A stretch of DNA of 42,400 bases from Rugamonas sp. (lineage in GTDB: Bacteria; Pseudomonadota; Gammaproteobacteria; Burkholderiales; Burkholderiaceae_D): contig NZ_JANXMI010000143.1 of the NCBI RefSeq assembly GCF_025354735.1, positions 1-42,400 on the forward strand. The letters run 5' to 3'. This document shows positions 1 through 7,942 of the stretch, one piece after another. Below the pieces are notes generated by a model. It ran no database searches. It worked only from the letters and a program-made list of their open reading frames with translations, and was not told the origin of the DNA. Both the position numbers and the translations under genes were made by a program. Position 1 is the stretch's first letter. Each line of letters begins with the position of its first letter.

Positions 1-617
1 TTTTCCAGATACTTTTCCATATACACTTCCGGATTGCCGAAAGCGGAGCCGGCCTCGGTTTTGGTCATGGCGACCGCGTTGATCAGCGCCGCTTCCGTGT
101 GGACCACGCGCATGCCGCGCCCGCCGCCGCCGCCGGCCGCCTTGATGATGACCGGGTAGCCGACCTTGCGGGCAATTTGCACAATCGCCTTGGGATCGTC
201 CGGCAACGCGCCTTCCGAACCCGGCACGCAGGGCACGCCGGCCTTGATCATGGTCTGCTTGGCCGACACTTTGTCACCCATCAGACGGATCGATTCCGAG
301 CGGGGACCGATGAAGACGAAGCCCGATTTTTCCACCCGTTCGGCGAAGTCGGCGTTTTCCGACAGGAAGCCGTAGCCGGGGTGGATGGCCTGGGCGTCCG
401 TCACTTCGGCGGCGCTGATGATGGCTGGCATGTTCAGATAACTCAGCGCCGACGACGCTGGTCCGATGCACACCGATTCATCGGCCAACTTCACGTATTT
501 GGCGTCTTTATCGGCTTCCGAGTGGACCACAACCGTCTTGATGCCCATTTCGCGGCAAGCGCGCTGGATACGAAGGGCAATTTCGCCACGGTTGGCAATG
601 AGGATTTTTTCAAACAT
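1..617 (-). CDS. accC: Acetyl-CoA carboxylase, biotin carboxylase subunit (partial, N-terminal part only)
   Basis: Biotin carboxylase uses ATP and bicarbonate to carboxylate the biotin on AccB, the first half-reaction of acetyl-CoA carboxylase, which makes malonyl-CoA for fatty-acid synthesis in the cytoplasm. The reading frame starts at the ATG complementary to 615-617 ([14 protein letters not shown], the family's invariant N-terminus) and runs off the left edge, so about 205 of an expected ~450 residues are visible. The visible part includes the N-terminal Rossmann-like domain ([14 protein letters not shown]) and the glycine-rich ATP-grasp loop GGGGRGMR. It lies 126 bp downstream of accB on the same strand, an arrangement shared by most proteobacteria, and no terminator is seen between them. 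I see no strong Shine-Dalgarno sequence before the ATG. Identity is secure; only the truncation by the window edge is a limit. Confidence 0.97.
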   Translation of the reverse strand, partial: MFEKILIANRGEIALRIQRACREMGIKTVVVHSEADKDAKYVKLADESVCIGPASSALSYLNMPAIISAAEVTDAQAIHPGYGFLSENADFAERVEKSGFVFIGPRSESIRLMGDKVSAKQTMIKAGVPCVPGSEGALPDDPKAIVQIARKVGYPVIIKAAGGGGGRGMRVVHTEAALINAVAMTKTEAGSAFGNPEVYMEKYLE

Positions 618-743
618 GATAGGTTCGCGTAGGTCTGTGAGCGCCGGCAAGCCGGCAACACCATGGAGAGGAAGAATGCGGTACGAAATCCGGGCGGCCC
701 TGAAACGCGCGGTGGGCGACGAAAACGGGGCCGCGAGCCGGAC

Positions 744-1205
744 TTAGCCTATCACAAACAAGGGTTGACCGAATTCGACCGGCTGGCCGTTTTCGACCAG
801 GATCTGGGTCACGATGCCGGCTTTGTCGGTATCGATTTCATTGAGCAGCTTCATGGCCTCGATGATGCACAGGGTATCGCCTTCCTTGACGGAAGAACCG
901 ACTTCGACGAAGGCGGCGGAGCCGGGCGACGACGAGCGGTAGAAGGTGCCGACCATGGGCGACTTGACGACGTAGCCGGTCGGCTCCACGACAGCGGGGA
1001 CGCTGGCAGCGGCCGGCGCGGCCGCCGGGGCGGGGGCGGGCTGGTATTGCTGCATGCCTTGCGACGGCATCATCATGACCTGGTTGTGCGCCAGCGCGGA
1101 CGACTTGACGATGCGGACTTTGCTTTCGCCCTCGGTCACTTCCAGCTCTGCAATATCCGATTCAGCAACCAAGTCTATCAACGTCTTGAGCTTGCGTAGA
1201 TCCAT
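744..1205 (-). CDS. accB: Biotin carboxyl carrier protein of acetyl-CoA carboxylase
   Basis: AccB carries the covalently bound biotin that shuttles CO2 between biotin carboxylase (AccC) and the carboxyltransferase. The 153-residue protein has the usual build: an N-terminal helical part ([12 protein letters not shown]), a flexible Ala/Pro-rich linker at about residues 55-72, and a C-terminal biotinyl domain with EAMKLLNEI, in which Lys119 is the biotinylation site. Length is normal for the family. The start ATG is preceded by a purine-rich GGGGG stretch about 7 nt upstream on the minus strand. It sits 89 bp after aroQ and 126 bp before accC on the same strand. A weak TATAAC box on the minus strand at 1228-1233 might give accBC its own transcript, but no matching -35 box is evident. 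Confidence 0.97.
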   Translation of the reverse strand: MDLRKLKTLIDLVAESDIAELEVTEGESKVRIVKSSALAHNQVMMMPSQGMQQYQPAPAPAAAPAAASVPAVVEPTGYVVKSPMVGTFYRSSSPGSAAFVEVGSSVKEGDTLCIIEAMKLLNEIDTDKAGIVTQILVENGQPVEFGQPLFVIG

Positions 1206-1294
1206 GTGAAACCCCCAGGAATATCTTGTTATATAAGTGTGTACGGCAACGCCTTGTGGGCGCGGCCGCGCTAAATGCGCGCAGATCGCGTAGA

Positions 1295-1732
1295 TTAACG
1301 CTTTTTAAGAACAAAGTCGATGGCTAAGCGATATCCATCGATACCGAGGCCGCAGATTGTCCCTTGCGCGATCGCGCTGAGAAAGGAATGGTGGCGAAAT
1401 GTTTCGCGCTGATGGATGTTGGAAATGTGGACTTCCACGAAGGGAATGGCGACACCGGCGAGGGCATCGCGCAGGGCGACGCTGGTGTGGGTGAGGCCGC
1501 CCGGATTGATGACGATGGCGTCCACGCCTTCCGTGCGGGCCGCGTGGATGCGGTCTATCAGCGCGCCTTCGTGGTTGCTCTGGAAACAGGACAAGCTGGC
1601 GCCGCCGGCCGTCGCTTGCGCCACGGCTGCGTGTTCGATGTCGGCCAGCGTGCTTGCACCGTACACCTCAGGCTCGCGCGTTCCCAGCAAATTCAGGTTG
1701 GGGCCGTTGAGCAGTAGAAGCTTTGTTGCCAT
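1295..1732 (-). CDS. aroQ: 3-dehydroquinate dehydratase, type II
   Basis: This enzyme removes water from 3-dehydroquinate to give 3-dehydroshikimate, step three of the shikimate pathway to aromatic amino acids. The 145-residue length matches the dodecameric type II family. Visible hallmarks are the N-terminal [17 protein letters not shown] with the flexible-loop Arg19 and catalytic Tyr24, the substrate-binding NPGGLTHTS (Asn76, His82), and [18 protein letters not shown] with catalytic His102. It is not related to the type I AroD fold. It lies between tlpA (95 bp upstream) and accB on the minus strand, an order widely conserved in Burkholderiales. The other aromatic-pathway genes in this window are aroE (8836-9654), which acts on the product, and ubiC (5107-5697), which uses chorismate. 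Confidence 0.97.
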   Translation of the reverse strand: MATKLLLLNGPNLNLLGTREPEVYGASTLADIEHAAVAQATAGGASLSCFQSNHEGALIDRIHAARTEGVDAIVINPGGLTHTSVALRDALAGVAIPFVEVHISNIHQRETFRHHSFLSAIAQGTICGLGIDGYRLAIDFVLKKR

Positions 1733-1827
1733 GTCGTCTAGACCGTTTTCCGCGAAAGTTCCGCATTTTGCCGCCTGCGGCCCACCTTGGCAAGAGAAAA
1801 AATTGCGAAGAAAACTTGTACTGCTGG

Positions 1828-2418
1828 TTACAGAGTTGCCAGGTCCGCGCGCAGCTGCTCAAACTTCAACTGGCCCAAATAGGTCTTCTTGACCTGGCCG
1901 TCGGCGCCGATCAACACCGTGTAGGGCAGGCCGCCGGCCGTGTTGCCCAGGTCGCGCGACAAGTCCGTGCCTTCCATGCCGCCCACGTAGACCGGGTAGC
2001 TGATCTTCATGCGGCCGGCGAACTCGGCGATATTGGCCTGGCTATCGATGCCGATGCCAATGATTTGCAGTTTTTTTCCCGCTTCCGACGTCGCCAGCGC
2101 CGACAATTCCGGCATTTCGCGCACGCAAGGGCCGCACCACGGGGCCCAGAAGTTGACCAGCATGGGCTTGCCCTTCCATTGCGCCAGCGCCTGCTTGACG
2201 CCCTGGCTGTCCGGCAGCGACTGCTGGAACAGCTTGTCGACCGGACCGGTCGCGCCGGCCGCGCCCGGGGCCGCCGCAGCGCTGGCGGGGGCGGGAACCG
2301 GAGCGATGGCGGCCAGCGCCGCCGCTTCCTTCTGGTTTTGATGCGAACCGTACCAGGCGCCGGCGGCGCCGAAGGCCAGGGCGATGACGGCGATGGCGAT
2401 GAGATTATTTTTCTTCAT
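1828..2418 (-). CDS. TlpA-family membrane-anchored thioredoxin-like protein
   Basis: This is a periplasmic disulfide reductase or redoxin of the TlpA/ResA type. An N-terminal hydrophobic segment (about residues 5-22, after MKKNN) acts as an uncleaved signal anchor. An Ala/Pro-rich tether of some 40 residues follows, then a thioredoxin fold with the active site [13 protein letters not shown] (Cys95 and Cys98) and the cis-proline loop [10 protein letters not shown] (Pro165). Length is 196 residues, typical of the group. Such proteins keep cysteines reduced for cytochrome c maturation or for other periplasmic substrates; nothing here names the partner. The gene start overlaps the end of the upstream nucleotidyltransferase-like gene by 14 bp, which suggests translational coupling. 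aroQ follows after 95 bp on the same strand. Confidence 0.92.
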   Translation of the reverse strand: MKKNNLIAIAVIALAFGAAGAWYGSHQNQKEAAALAAIAPVPAPASAAAAPGAAGATGPVDKLFQQSLPDSQGVKQALAQWKGKPMLVNFWAPWCGPCVREMPELSALATSEAGKKLQIIGIGIDSQANIAEFAGRMKISYPVYVGGMEGTDLSRDLGNTAGGLPYTVLIGADGQVKKTYLGQLKFEQLRADLATL

Positions 2419-3046
2419 GGTCTTGTACAGTGAGTGGATTGCTAATTAAGAGTGCGCGCACGCCGGCCAGGTCGGCGCGCAGCGGCTTGCCGTCGCTGCG
2501 AGCCTTGAGGGCGCCGCGCAAGTCGTCCAGATCATACAGGGCGGCGTGCACGCCTTCCTGGCGCCAAAGGAAACTGACGGTCTCGACCGGCTCGAAGCGC
2601 GGTCCCTTGAAGTGGGGCGACTCGGAAATGTCGACCGTCAGGTTTTTGTTCAACAAATAGATTTCGACATCCTTGGCGCTGTCGGCGAACAGCTGCAAGT
2701 GGATGTCGTCATGCGGCCCGGCCGTGCCGTTCAAGACGGCGCCGGTCAGGAAGGGGTTGAACCGTTCCAGCTCCTCCATGACCTGCACGGCCACCGTGCG
2801 CAGCTGGAACAGCCGCGCCGGCTGGCTGTCGGCCTGGAACAGCGCGTGATACAGGCGCACTTCGTTTTCGATTTGCGCGTTGTCGGGCAATAGCTGTTCG
2901 TTGCCGTGAGATTCGCCGAGGATCTGGCGCGCGGCCTTGCGCTTGGCGCTGCCGTAGTCGGCCCCGTCCTGCGCGATCAGGCGCGCGGCGGCGGCGGCGA
3001 TCTCGGCTCGCAGCAGCTGGACTTCGGCAAAGGGAAGGGACGTCAT
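2405..3046 (-). CDS. Conserved protein with nucleotidyltransferase-like motif, function unknown
   Basis: I do not recognise a named family. The frame could begin at 3100, but the ATG at 3044-3046 (MTSLPFAEVQ, 213 residues) is preferred because the longer form would run through the promoter-like repeat at 3085-3116. Residues 100-131 read LTGAVLNGTAGPHDDIHLQL followed by DVEIYLL. This resembles the G-(G/S)-x(n)-(D/E)-h-(D/E) core of the nucleotidyltransferase fold, but the second acid of the pair is His116, so catalysis is uncertain. The N-terminal third is helical and charged. The protein is soluble, with no signal peptide. The stop overlaps the start of tlpA by 14 bp. It is divergent from mpl across a 97-bp gap that carries the duplicated -10 element. 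Confidence 0.8.
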   Translation of the reverse strand: MTSLPFAEVQLLRAEIAAAAARLIAQDGADYGSAKRKAARQILGESHGNEQLLPDNAQIENEVRLYHALFQADSQPARLFQLRTVAVQVMEELERFNPFLTGAVLNGTAGPHDDIHLQLFADSAKDVEIYLLNKNLTVDISESPHFKGPRFEPVETVSFLWRQEGVHAALYDLDDLRGALKARSDGKPLRADLAGVRALLISNPLTVQDHEEK

Positions 3047-3084
3047 GGCCGAGATGATACTCTGAAGCGGATAAAGCCGCCGCC

Positions 3085-3116
3085 TCGGGTAAAATCCCAT
3101 TCGGGTAAAATCCCAT
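3085..3116 (+). repeat. Perfect 16-bp tandem repeat carrying a duplicated TAAAAT box upstream of mpl
   Basis: The 16-mer TCGGGTAAAATCCCAT occurs twice with no gap (3085-3100 and 3101-3116). Each copy holds TAAAAT (3090-3095 and 3106-3111), a common -10 hexamer in Burkholderiales, and the second copy ends 27 bp before the mpl ATG. No convincing -35 hexamer stands 16-18 bp upstream of either box. Each copy also contains a small dyad, GGG-TAAAAT-CCC. It probably represents a local slippage or duplication event in the mpl promoter. Confidence 0.75.
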
Positions 3117-3143
3117 ATCTATCAGGTTCAATCCTCACACCAC

Positions 3144-4535
3144 ATGCACATACACATACTCGGCATCTGCGGCACCTTCATGGGCGGCCTCGCGGTCCTG
3201 GCGAAAGAAGCGGGCCACCGCGTCACCGGCTGCGACGCCCATGTCTATCCGCCGATGAGCACCCAGCTGCAAGCCCAGGGCATAGAACTGATCGAGGGCT
3301 ACGGCCCCGAGCAGATCGACCTCAAGCCGGATCTGTATGTGATCGGCAACGTGGTCTCGCGCGGCAATCCGCTGATCGAAGCCATCATGAACCGCAACCT
3401 GCCGTTCACGTCGGGGCCGCAATGGATGGGCGAGCACATCCTGCAAGACCGCTGGGTGCTGGCCGTGGCCGGCACGCACGGCAAGACCACCACCTCGGCC
3501 ATGCTGGCCTGGATACTGGAAGACGCCGGCTACGCGCCCGGCTTCCTGATCGGCGGCGTGCCGATGAACTTCGGCGTCTCGGCCCGGCTGTCCGGTTCGG
3601 CCGGCGGCAAGAGCGCCGACTCGGCCTTCTTCGTCATCGAGGCCGACGAGTACGACACCGCCTTCTTCGACAAGCGCAGCAAGTTCGTCCACTACCACGC
3701 CAAGACCGCCGTCCTCAACAACCTCGAATACGATCACGCCGACATCTTCCCCGATCTGGCCGCGATTGAAACCCAATTCCACCACCTGGTGCGCACCGTG
3801 CCCGGCATAGGCCGCCTGATCGTCAACGGCGACGAACCGGCCTTGCAGCGCGTGCTTGACCGTGGCTGCTGGAGCGAGCGTGAACACTTCGGCCGCGCCG
3901 ACGGCGTCGACTGGGCCATGACCGAGCATGACGATGGCAGTTTCGACGTCCTCTTCAATGGCGCGCCGTCCGCCACCGTGCGCTGGCAACTGACGGGCAA
4001 GCACAACCGCGCCAACGGGCTGGCCGCCATCGCCGCCGCCCGCCACGTCGGCGTGCCGGTGGCGCAGGCGGCCGCATCGCTGGGCCGCTTCGAGAACGTC
4101 AAGCGGCGCATGGAGGTGCGCGGCGTGGTCGACGGTATCACCGTGTATGACGACTTCGCCCACCATCCGACGGCCATCGCCACCACCGTCGGCGGCTTGC
4201 GCCAGAAGCTCAGGCACGAGGCCGCCGCCGGCCGCATCCTGGCCGTGCTCGAACCGCGCTCAAACACCATGAAGCTGGGCGCCATGAAGGACGCCTTGCC
4301 GGGCAGCCTGGCGGACGCCGACCTGGTGTTCGGCTACGGCAGCCACGAGGCGCTCGGCTGGAGCCTGGCCGACGCGCTGGCGCCGCTGGGCGAACGGGCC
4401 GGCGCCTATGAAGATATCAGCCTGCTGGTGGCCGCCATCGCCACGGCGGCCCGGCCGGGCGACCACATCGTCGTCATGAGCAACGGCGGCTTCGGCGGCG
4501 TGCACCAGAAAATCCTGGAAGCGCTGGCGCGATGA
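3144..4535 (+). CDS. mpl: UDP-N-acetylmuramate:L-alanyl-gamma-D-glutamyl-meso-diaminopimelate ligase (murein peptide ligase)
   Basis: Mpl joins the recycled tripeptide L-Ala-gamma-D-Glu-meso-DAP to UDP-MurNAc using ATP, returning turnover products to peptidoglycan synthesis in the cytoplasm. The 463-residue protein has the three Mur-ligase domains: an N-terminal Rossmann part (HIHILGICGTFMGGLA), a central ATPase domain with the P-loop GTHGKTTT at residues 110-117, NLEYDHADIF near 192-201 and HNRANGLAA near 287, and a C-terminal binding domain containing DDFAHHPTA. The ICGTFMGGLA start separates it from MurC, which normally has a GIGGxGM-type loop. Its stop overlaps the next start by 4 nt (ATGA), so it probably heads an mpl-yqiA-ubiC-RNB nuclease operon driven from the repeat at 3085-3116. 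Confidence 0.96.
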   Translation: MHIHILGICGTFMGGLAVLAKEAGHRVTGCDAHVYPPMSTQLQAQGIELIEGYGPEQIDLKPDLYVIGNVVSRGNPLIEAIMNRNLPFTSGPQWMGEHILQDRWVLAVAGTHGKTTTSAMLAWILEDAGYAPGFLIGGVPMNFGVSARLSGSAGGKSADSAFFVIEADEYDTAFFDKRSKFVHYHAKTAVLNNLEYDHADIFPDLAAIETQFHHLVRTVPGIGRLIVNGDEPALQRVLDRGCWSEREHFGRADGVDWAMTEHDDGSFDVLFNGAPSATVRWQLTGKHNRANGLAAIAAARHVGVPVAQAAASLGRFENVKRRMEVRGVVDGITVYDDFAHHPTAIATTVGGLRQKLRHEAAAGRILAVLEPRSNTMKLGAMKDALPGSLADADLVFGYGSHEALGWSLADALAPLGERAGAYEDISLLVAAIATAARPGDHIVVMSNGGFGGVHQKILEALAR

Positions 4536-5110
4536 TTTTATATCTGCACGGTTTCCGCTCGTCGCCGAAATCGATGAAGGCGCGCCTGGTCGGCGAGCGC
4601 ATGGCGCGGCTGGGGCTGGCGGCCGACTACGTCTGCCCGCAGCTGCCGGCCTCGCCGAAGGCGGCGATGGCGTTGGCCGACAGCTTGATCGCCGGCGTGC
4701 CGGCCGATCAATTGGCCATCGTCGGCTCCTCGCTGGGCGGCTATTACGCGACCTGGCTGGCCGAGCGCATCGGCTGCCGCGCCGTGCTGCTCAATCCGGC
4801 CATCGTGCCGCTTCAGGATCTGGATAAGCACGTCGGCGTCACCACCCAGTTCCACTCCGACGAACCGTTCGAATTCAAGCGCTCTTATATAGAGGAGTTG
4901 CGGGCGCTGGCCGTGGCCGGCATCACCGATCCGCAGCGCTATTTCCTGATCGCCGCCACCGGCGACGAAGTGCTGGACTATCGCGACATGGTGGCGCACT
5001 ATGCGGGCGCGCGCCAGCGGATCATTGCCGGCAGCGACCACGCCATCGCCGAGTTCGCGGACTACGTCGACACGGTGCTGGCCTTCTGCGGCATCGAAGG
5101 CGCGCGGTGA
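4532..5110 (+). CDS. YqiA/YcfP-type alpha/beta-fold esterase
   Basis: This is a small alpha/beta hydrolase of the UPF0227 (YqiA) group, 192 residues. The N-terminus MILYLHGFRSSPKSMKA gives the first strand and the HGF oxyanion-hole motif. The nucleophile elbow is GSSLGG with Ser67. Likely triad partners are Asp145 in ATGDEVLDY and His170 in GSDHAIAEF. The E. coli relative hydrolyses palmitoyl-CoA and short p-nitrophenyl esters in vitro; the natural substrate is unknown. There is no signal peptide. Its start overlaps mpl by 4 nt and its TGA is nested in the GTGA start of ubiC, so the three genes are probably translationally coupled. Confidence 0.88.
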   Translation: MILYLHGFRSSPKSMKARLVGERMARLGLAADYVCPQLPASPKAAMALADSLIAGVPADQLAIVGSSLGGYYATWLAERIGCRAVLLNPAIVPLQDLDKHVGVTTQFHSDEPFEFKRSYIEELRALAVAGITDPQRYFLIAATGDEVLDYRDMVAHYAGARQRIIAGSDHAIAEFADYVDTVLAFCGIEGAR

Positions 5111-5697
5111 GGGGGCAGTCGCTGCGGCAAGCGCCATGGCACACCCACATCGGCGGCCCGAACCCGCCGGCGGCGCTGCGCCACTGGCTCAGCGGCGGCG
5201 GTTCGCTGACGGCCAAACTGAAACGGCACAGCGAACAATTCCGCGTACAGTGTCTGCACCAGCGCACGGCGCGCTGCCTGAGCGACGAGGCCGGCGCCAT
5301 CGGCCTGCACCAGCCCGGCCGCGTGTGGGAGCGCGAAGTGCTGCTGCGGTGTGATAATACGCCGGTGGTGTTCGGCCACACGGTGGTGCCGATGTCGGCC
5401 ACGGCCACCGACTGGCCGCTGTTCAGCGCGCTGGGCGAGCGTTCGCTGGGCAGCACGCTGTTCGGCGACCCGCGCGTGCGGCGTGGCGTTTTGGAATTTG
5501 CAAGATTGCGGGAAAGTCATCCCCTGATGCAGCGCGCCCGCGCTGCGCTGGGGGCCGGCGCCCATGAAGAACAAGCGCTGTATGCGCGGCGCTGTCTGTA
5601 TCAGCGCCGCCAGGGATTGCTGCTGGTGACCGAGGTCTTCCTGCCGAGCGTGCTGGACCTGCTGCCGCAGCCCATAACAACAACCAACATAAGCTAG
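5107..5697 (+). CDS. ubiC: Chorismate--pyruvate lyase
   Basis: UbiC splits chorismate into 4-hydroxybenzoate and pyruvate, the committed step of ubiquinone synthesis. The 196-residue protein shows the family pattern: a helical N-terminus (LRHWLSGGGSLTAKL), the central WEREVLLRCDNTPVVFGHTV with Arg81 close to the product site, FGDPRVRRG, and the late VTEVFLP with Glu176 as the likely catalytic acid. The start is GTG at 5107, overlapping the esterase stop in GTGA. Only two bases separate its stop from the next ATG. No ubiA follows here, unlike the E. coli ubiCA operon, so the prenyltransferase must be encoded elsewhere. Confidence 0.93.
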   Translation: MRGQSLRQAPWHTHIGGPNPPAALRHWLSGGGSLTAKLKRHSEQFRVQCLHQRTARCLSDEAGAIGLHQPGRVWEREVLLRCDNTPVVFGHTVVPMSATATDWPLFSALGERSLGSTLFGDPRVRRGVLEFARLRESHPLMQRARAALGAGAHEEQALYARRCLYQRRQGLLLVTEVFLPSVLDLLPQPITTTNIS

Positions 5698-5699
5698 CA

Positions 5700-7766
5700 A
5701 TGAATCTATTTTTCGAAGAATCCGGCGACTTCAAAGTCGGCACCGTGCTGTCGCAGGCGGGCGAGGCCTACCAGGTGGAGATGGCCAGCGGCAAGCGCAC
5801 CAAGGTCAAGATCAAGGACGTGCTGCTGCAATACGAGAAACCGGCCCCGGCCGACCTGATGGAACAGGCCAGGAAAGTGGCGGCCGACATGGACCTCGAC
5901 TTCCTGTGGGAAGTGGCGGGCGAGGAGGAGTTCGACTTCGCCGAGCTGGGCGCCGAATATTTCGGCCACGCGCCGCTGCCCTTCGAGGCGGCCGGCCTGA
6001 TCCTGAGCCTGCACTCGGCGCCGATCTACTTCTATAAAAAGGGGCGCGGCCGCTACAAGGCCGCGCCCGAGCAATCGCTGCGCGCGGCCCAGGCCGGCAT
6101 CGAGAAAAAGAAACAGCAGGCGCTGGTGCAAGCCGAATACGTCGAGGAACTCAAGGCCAACCGCCTGCCTGCCGCCATGCAAAACATGGTGCTGCAACTG
6201 TTGTTCAAGCCGGACAAGAACACCATCGAATACAAGGCCATGGAAGCGGCCTGCAACGAGCTGCACACCAACCCGCAGCAGCTGATGCTGGCCTGCGGCG
6301 GCGTGGCCTCGCCGAAGGAACTGCACCTGTCCAAATTCCTGTTCGAGAACTTCCCGCGCGGCGCCGGCTTCCCCGACGTGCCCGTGCCGTCGGCGGCCAC
6401 CAAGCTGCCGACCGCCGCCGTGGCCGCGTTCTCCATCGACGACGTCACCACCACCGAGATCGACGACGCCTTCTCGGTCGTCCGGCTGGACGACGGCATG
6501 GTGCGGGTCGGCATCCACATCGCCGCGCCGGCGCTGGGCATCAAGCCCGACGACGCGGTCGACAAGATGGCGCGCGCGCGCATGTCCACCGTCTATATGC
6601 CGGGCGACAAGATCACCATGCTGCCGGACGCCATCGTGCAAGCGTTCACGCTGGCCGAAGGCAAGACCTGCCCGGCGCTGTCGCTGTACGCCACGCTGGA
6701 CCCGGCCGACTGGAGCGTCATCAGCACCGAAACGCGGGCCGAGCTGGTGCCCATCGCCAGCAACCTGCGCCACAACGACCTCGACGAGCTGGTCAACGAG
6801 GAAACCCTGGCCAGCGGCGTGGGCGACTACGCCCACAAGGACGAGCTGGCGCTGTTGTGGCAGTGGGCCCAGCAGCTGGAACAGGGCCGCATGAAAAAGC
6901 GCGAAGGTTTCGGCCTCAAGCCGGAGCAGAACAACCGCGTCGACTTCAATTTCTACGTCGAGGACGACGTCGTCACCGTCACCCGCCGCAAGCGCGGCGC
7001 GCCGCTCGACAAGATCGTCGCCGAGCTGATGATCTTCGCCAACAGCAGCTGGGGCAAGCTGATGCACGAGCACGGCGTGCCCGGCATCTACCGCAGCCAG
7101 GGCGGCGGCACCGGCGGCTGGGCCGCCAAGATGCAGGTGCGCATGGTCACGCACGCGGCCCCGCATCAGGGGCTGGGCGTGGACCAGTATGCGTGGTCGA
7201 CGTCGCCGCTGCGCCGGTATACCGACCTGGTCAACCAGTGGCAGATCCTGGCCTGCGCCGAGCACGGCGTGACGGCGCCGCTGGTGGCGCCGTTCAAGCC
7301 CAAGGACGCGAATTTGTTCGCCATCGTCTCGCAGTTCGACGCGGCGTACGCGGCCTACGGCGACTTCCAGTCGAATATGGAACGCTACTGGTGCTTGCGC
7401 TGGCTGGGCCAGCAGGAGGCGCGCCAGGTCGAGGCCGTCGTGCTGAAGGATGAAGTGCTGCGCCTGGTCGACATCCCGCTGATTATCCGTTTGCCGGGCA
7501 TGCCGTCGGTGGCGCGCGGCGCCCAGGTCAAGCTCGACATCCTGCGCTGGGATGAGGTCGACCTGACGATCGAAGCGCGCTTGCTGGAAATTCCGGCGGC
7601 CGTGACGGTGTCCGGCGATGCCGAGCTCGATTACGAGGATGAGGAAGAGGGCGCCGAGGGCGAAGCCGGCGCCGGCGAAGCGGCGGATGCGGCCGAAGTC
7701 GACGGTGCCTCCGGCCCCGAAGTCGAAGCCGCCGAAATCGCCAGCGAAGCGCCGCTGGCCGAGTAG
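5700..7766 (+). CDS. RNB-domain exoribonuclease (RNase II/R family)
   Basis: This is a predicted 3'-5' hydrolytic exoribonuclease of 688 residues. An N-terminal part of about 160 residues resembles a small beta-domain plus a winged helix rather than classical cold-shock domains. The RNB catalytic core includes FSIDDVTTTEIDDAFSV at residues 244-260, whose aspartates bind Mg2+, and YAWSTSPLRRYTDLVNQW near 497-514. A short beta-rich segment (about 575-630) may replace the S1 domain. The last ~60 residues are a very acidic, Ala/Glu-rich tail that looks disordered. It starts two bases after ubiC and has no plausible promoter of its own. It is more like the shorter RNB proteins of Burkholderiales than E. 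coli RNase R. The exact substrate is unknown. Confidence 0.9.
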   Translation: MNLFFEESGDFKVGTVLSQAGEAYQVEMASGKRTKVKIKDVLLQYEKPAPADLMEQARKVAADMDLDFLWEVAGEEEFDFAELGAEYFGHAPLPFEAAGLILSLHSAPIYFYKKGRGRYKAAPEQSLRAAQAGIEKKKQQALVQAEYVEELKANRLPAAMQNMVLQLLFKPDKNTIEYKAMEAACNELHTNPQQLMLACGGVASPKELHLSKFLFENFPRGAGFPDVPVPSAATKLPTAAVAAFSIDDVTTTEIDDAFSVVRLDDGMVRVGIHIAAPALGIKPDDAVDKMARARMSTVYMPGDKITMLPDAIVQAFTLAEGKTCPALSLYATLDPADWSVISTETRAELVPIASNLRHNDLDELVNEETLASGVGDYAHKDELALLWQWAQQLEQGRMKKREGFGLKPEQNNRVDFNFYVEDDVVTVTRRKRGAPLDKIVAELMIFANSSWGKLMHEHGVPGIYRSQGGGTGGWAAKMQVRMVTHAAPHQGLGVDQYAWSTSPLRRYTDLVNQWQILACAEHGVTAPLVAPFKPKDANLFAIVSQFDAAYAAYGDFQSNMERYWCLRWLGQQEARQVEAVVLKDEVLRLVDIPLIIRLPGMPSVARGAQVKLDILRWDEVDLTIEARLLEIPAAVTVSGDAELDYEDEEEGAEGEAGAGEAADAAEVDGASGPEVEAAEIASEAPLAE

Positions 7767-7770
7767 CGCA

Positions 7771-7811
7771 ACCGGGGACCCCGGTCTCGCCGCCGATGCC
7801 GGTCCGCCGGC
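7771..7811 (+). terminator. Possible weak terminator: two GC-rich hairpins after the RNB nuclease gene
   Basis: ACCGGG-GAC-CCCGGT (7771-7785) and GCCGG-TCCG-CCGGC (7798-7811) can each form a short GC-rich stem just after the stop codon. The second is followed by five A residues on this strand, not by a T run, so intrinsic termination in the plus direction is doubtful. The rest of the 176-bp gap up to the TonB-like gene holds only a promoter candidate. Confidence 0.3.
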
Positions 7812-7870
7812 AAAAAGGCGACGCCGGGCGCGCCCAACTTGCCCCGTTGCGCGCCATGGCGCCAAAAACA

Positions 7871-7900
7871 TTCAAGGCCTCCCCGTGTTTGTCGTAAAAT
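7871..7900 (+). promoter_or_regulatory. Candidate sigma-70 promoter for the TonB-like/aroE/mtgA operon
   Basis: TTCAAG (7871-7876) and TAAAAT (7895-7900) are separated by 18 bp, 42 bp before the GTG start at 7943. The same TAAAAT box appears before mpl, thiD and rfbB. The -35 match is modest. Confidence 0.5.
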
Positions 7901-7942
7901 CAGCCATCCTTTTCACGCAGCATCCTGATTGCCTGGCACCGA

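Noticed and set aside
3047..3100. Longer start for the nucleotidyltransferase-like gene (at 3100) and a second overlapping minus-strand frame starting at 3131
   Set aside because: Both would be translated through the duplicated -10 repeat; the extra residues have no family-like character.
5706..7871. Minus-strand open frame of 721 codons opposite the RNB nuclease
   Set aside because: No family motifs, His/Arg/Val-rich composition typical of antisense GC-rich frames; the plus strand has the RNB catalytic motifs.
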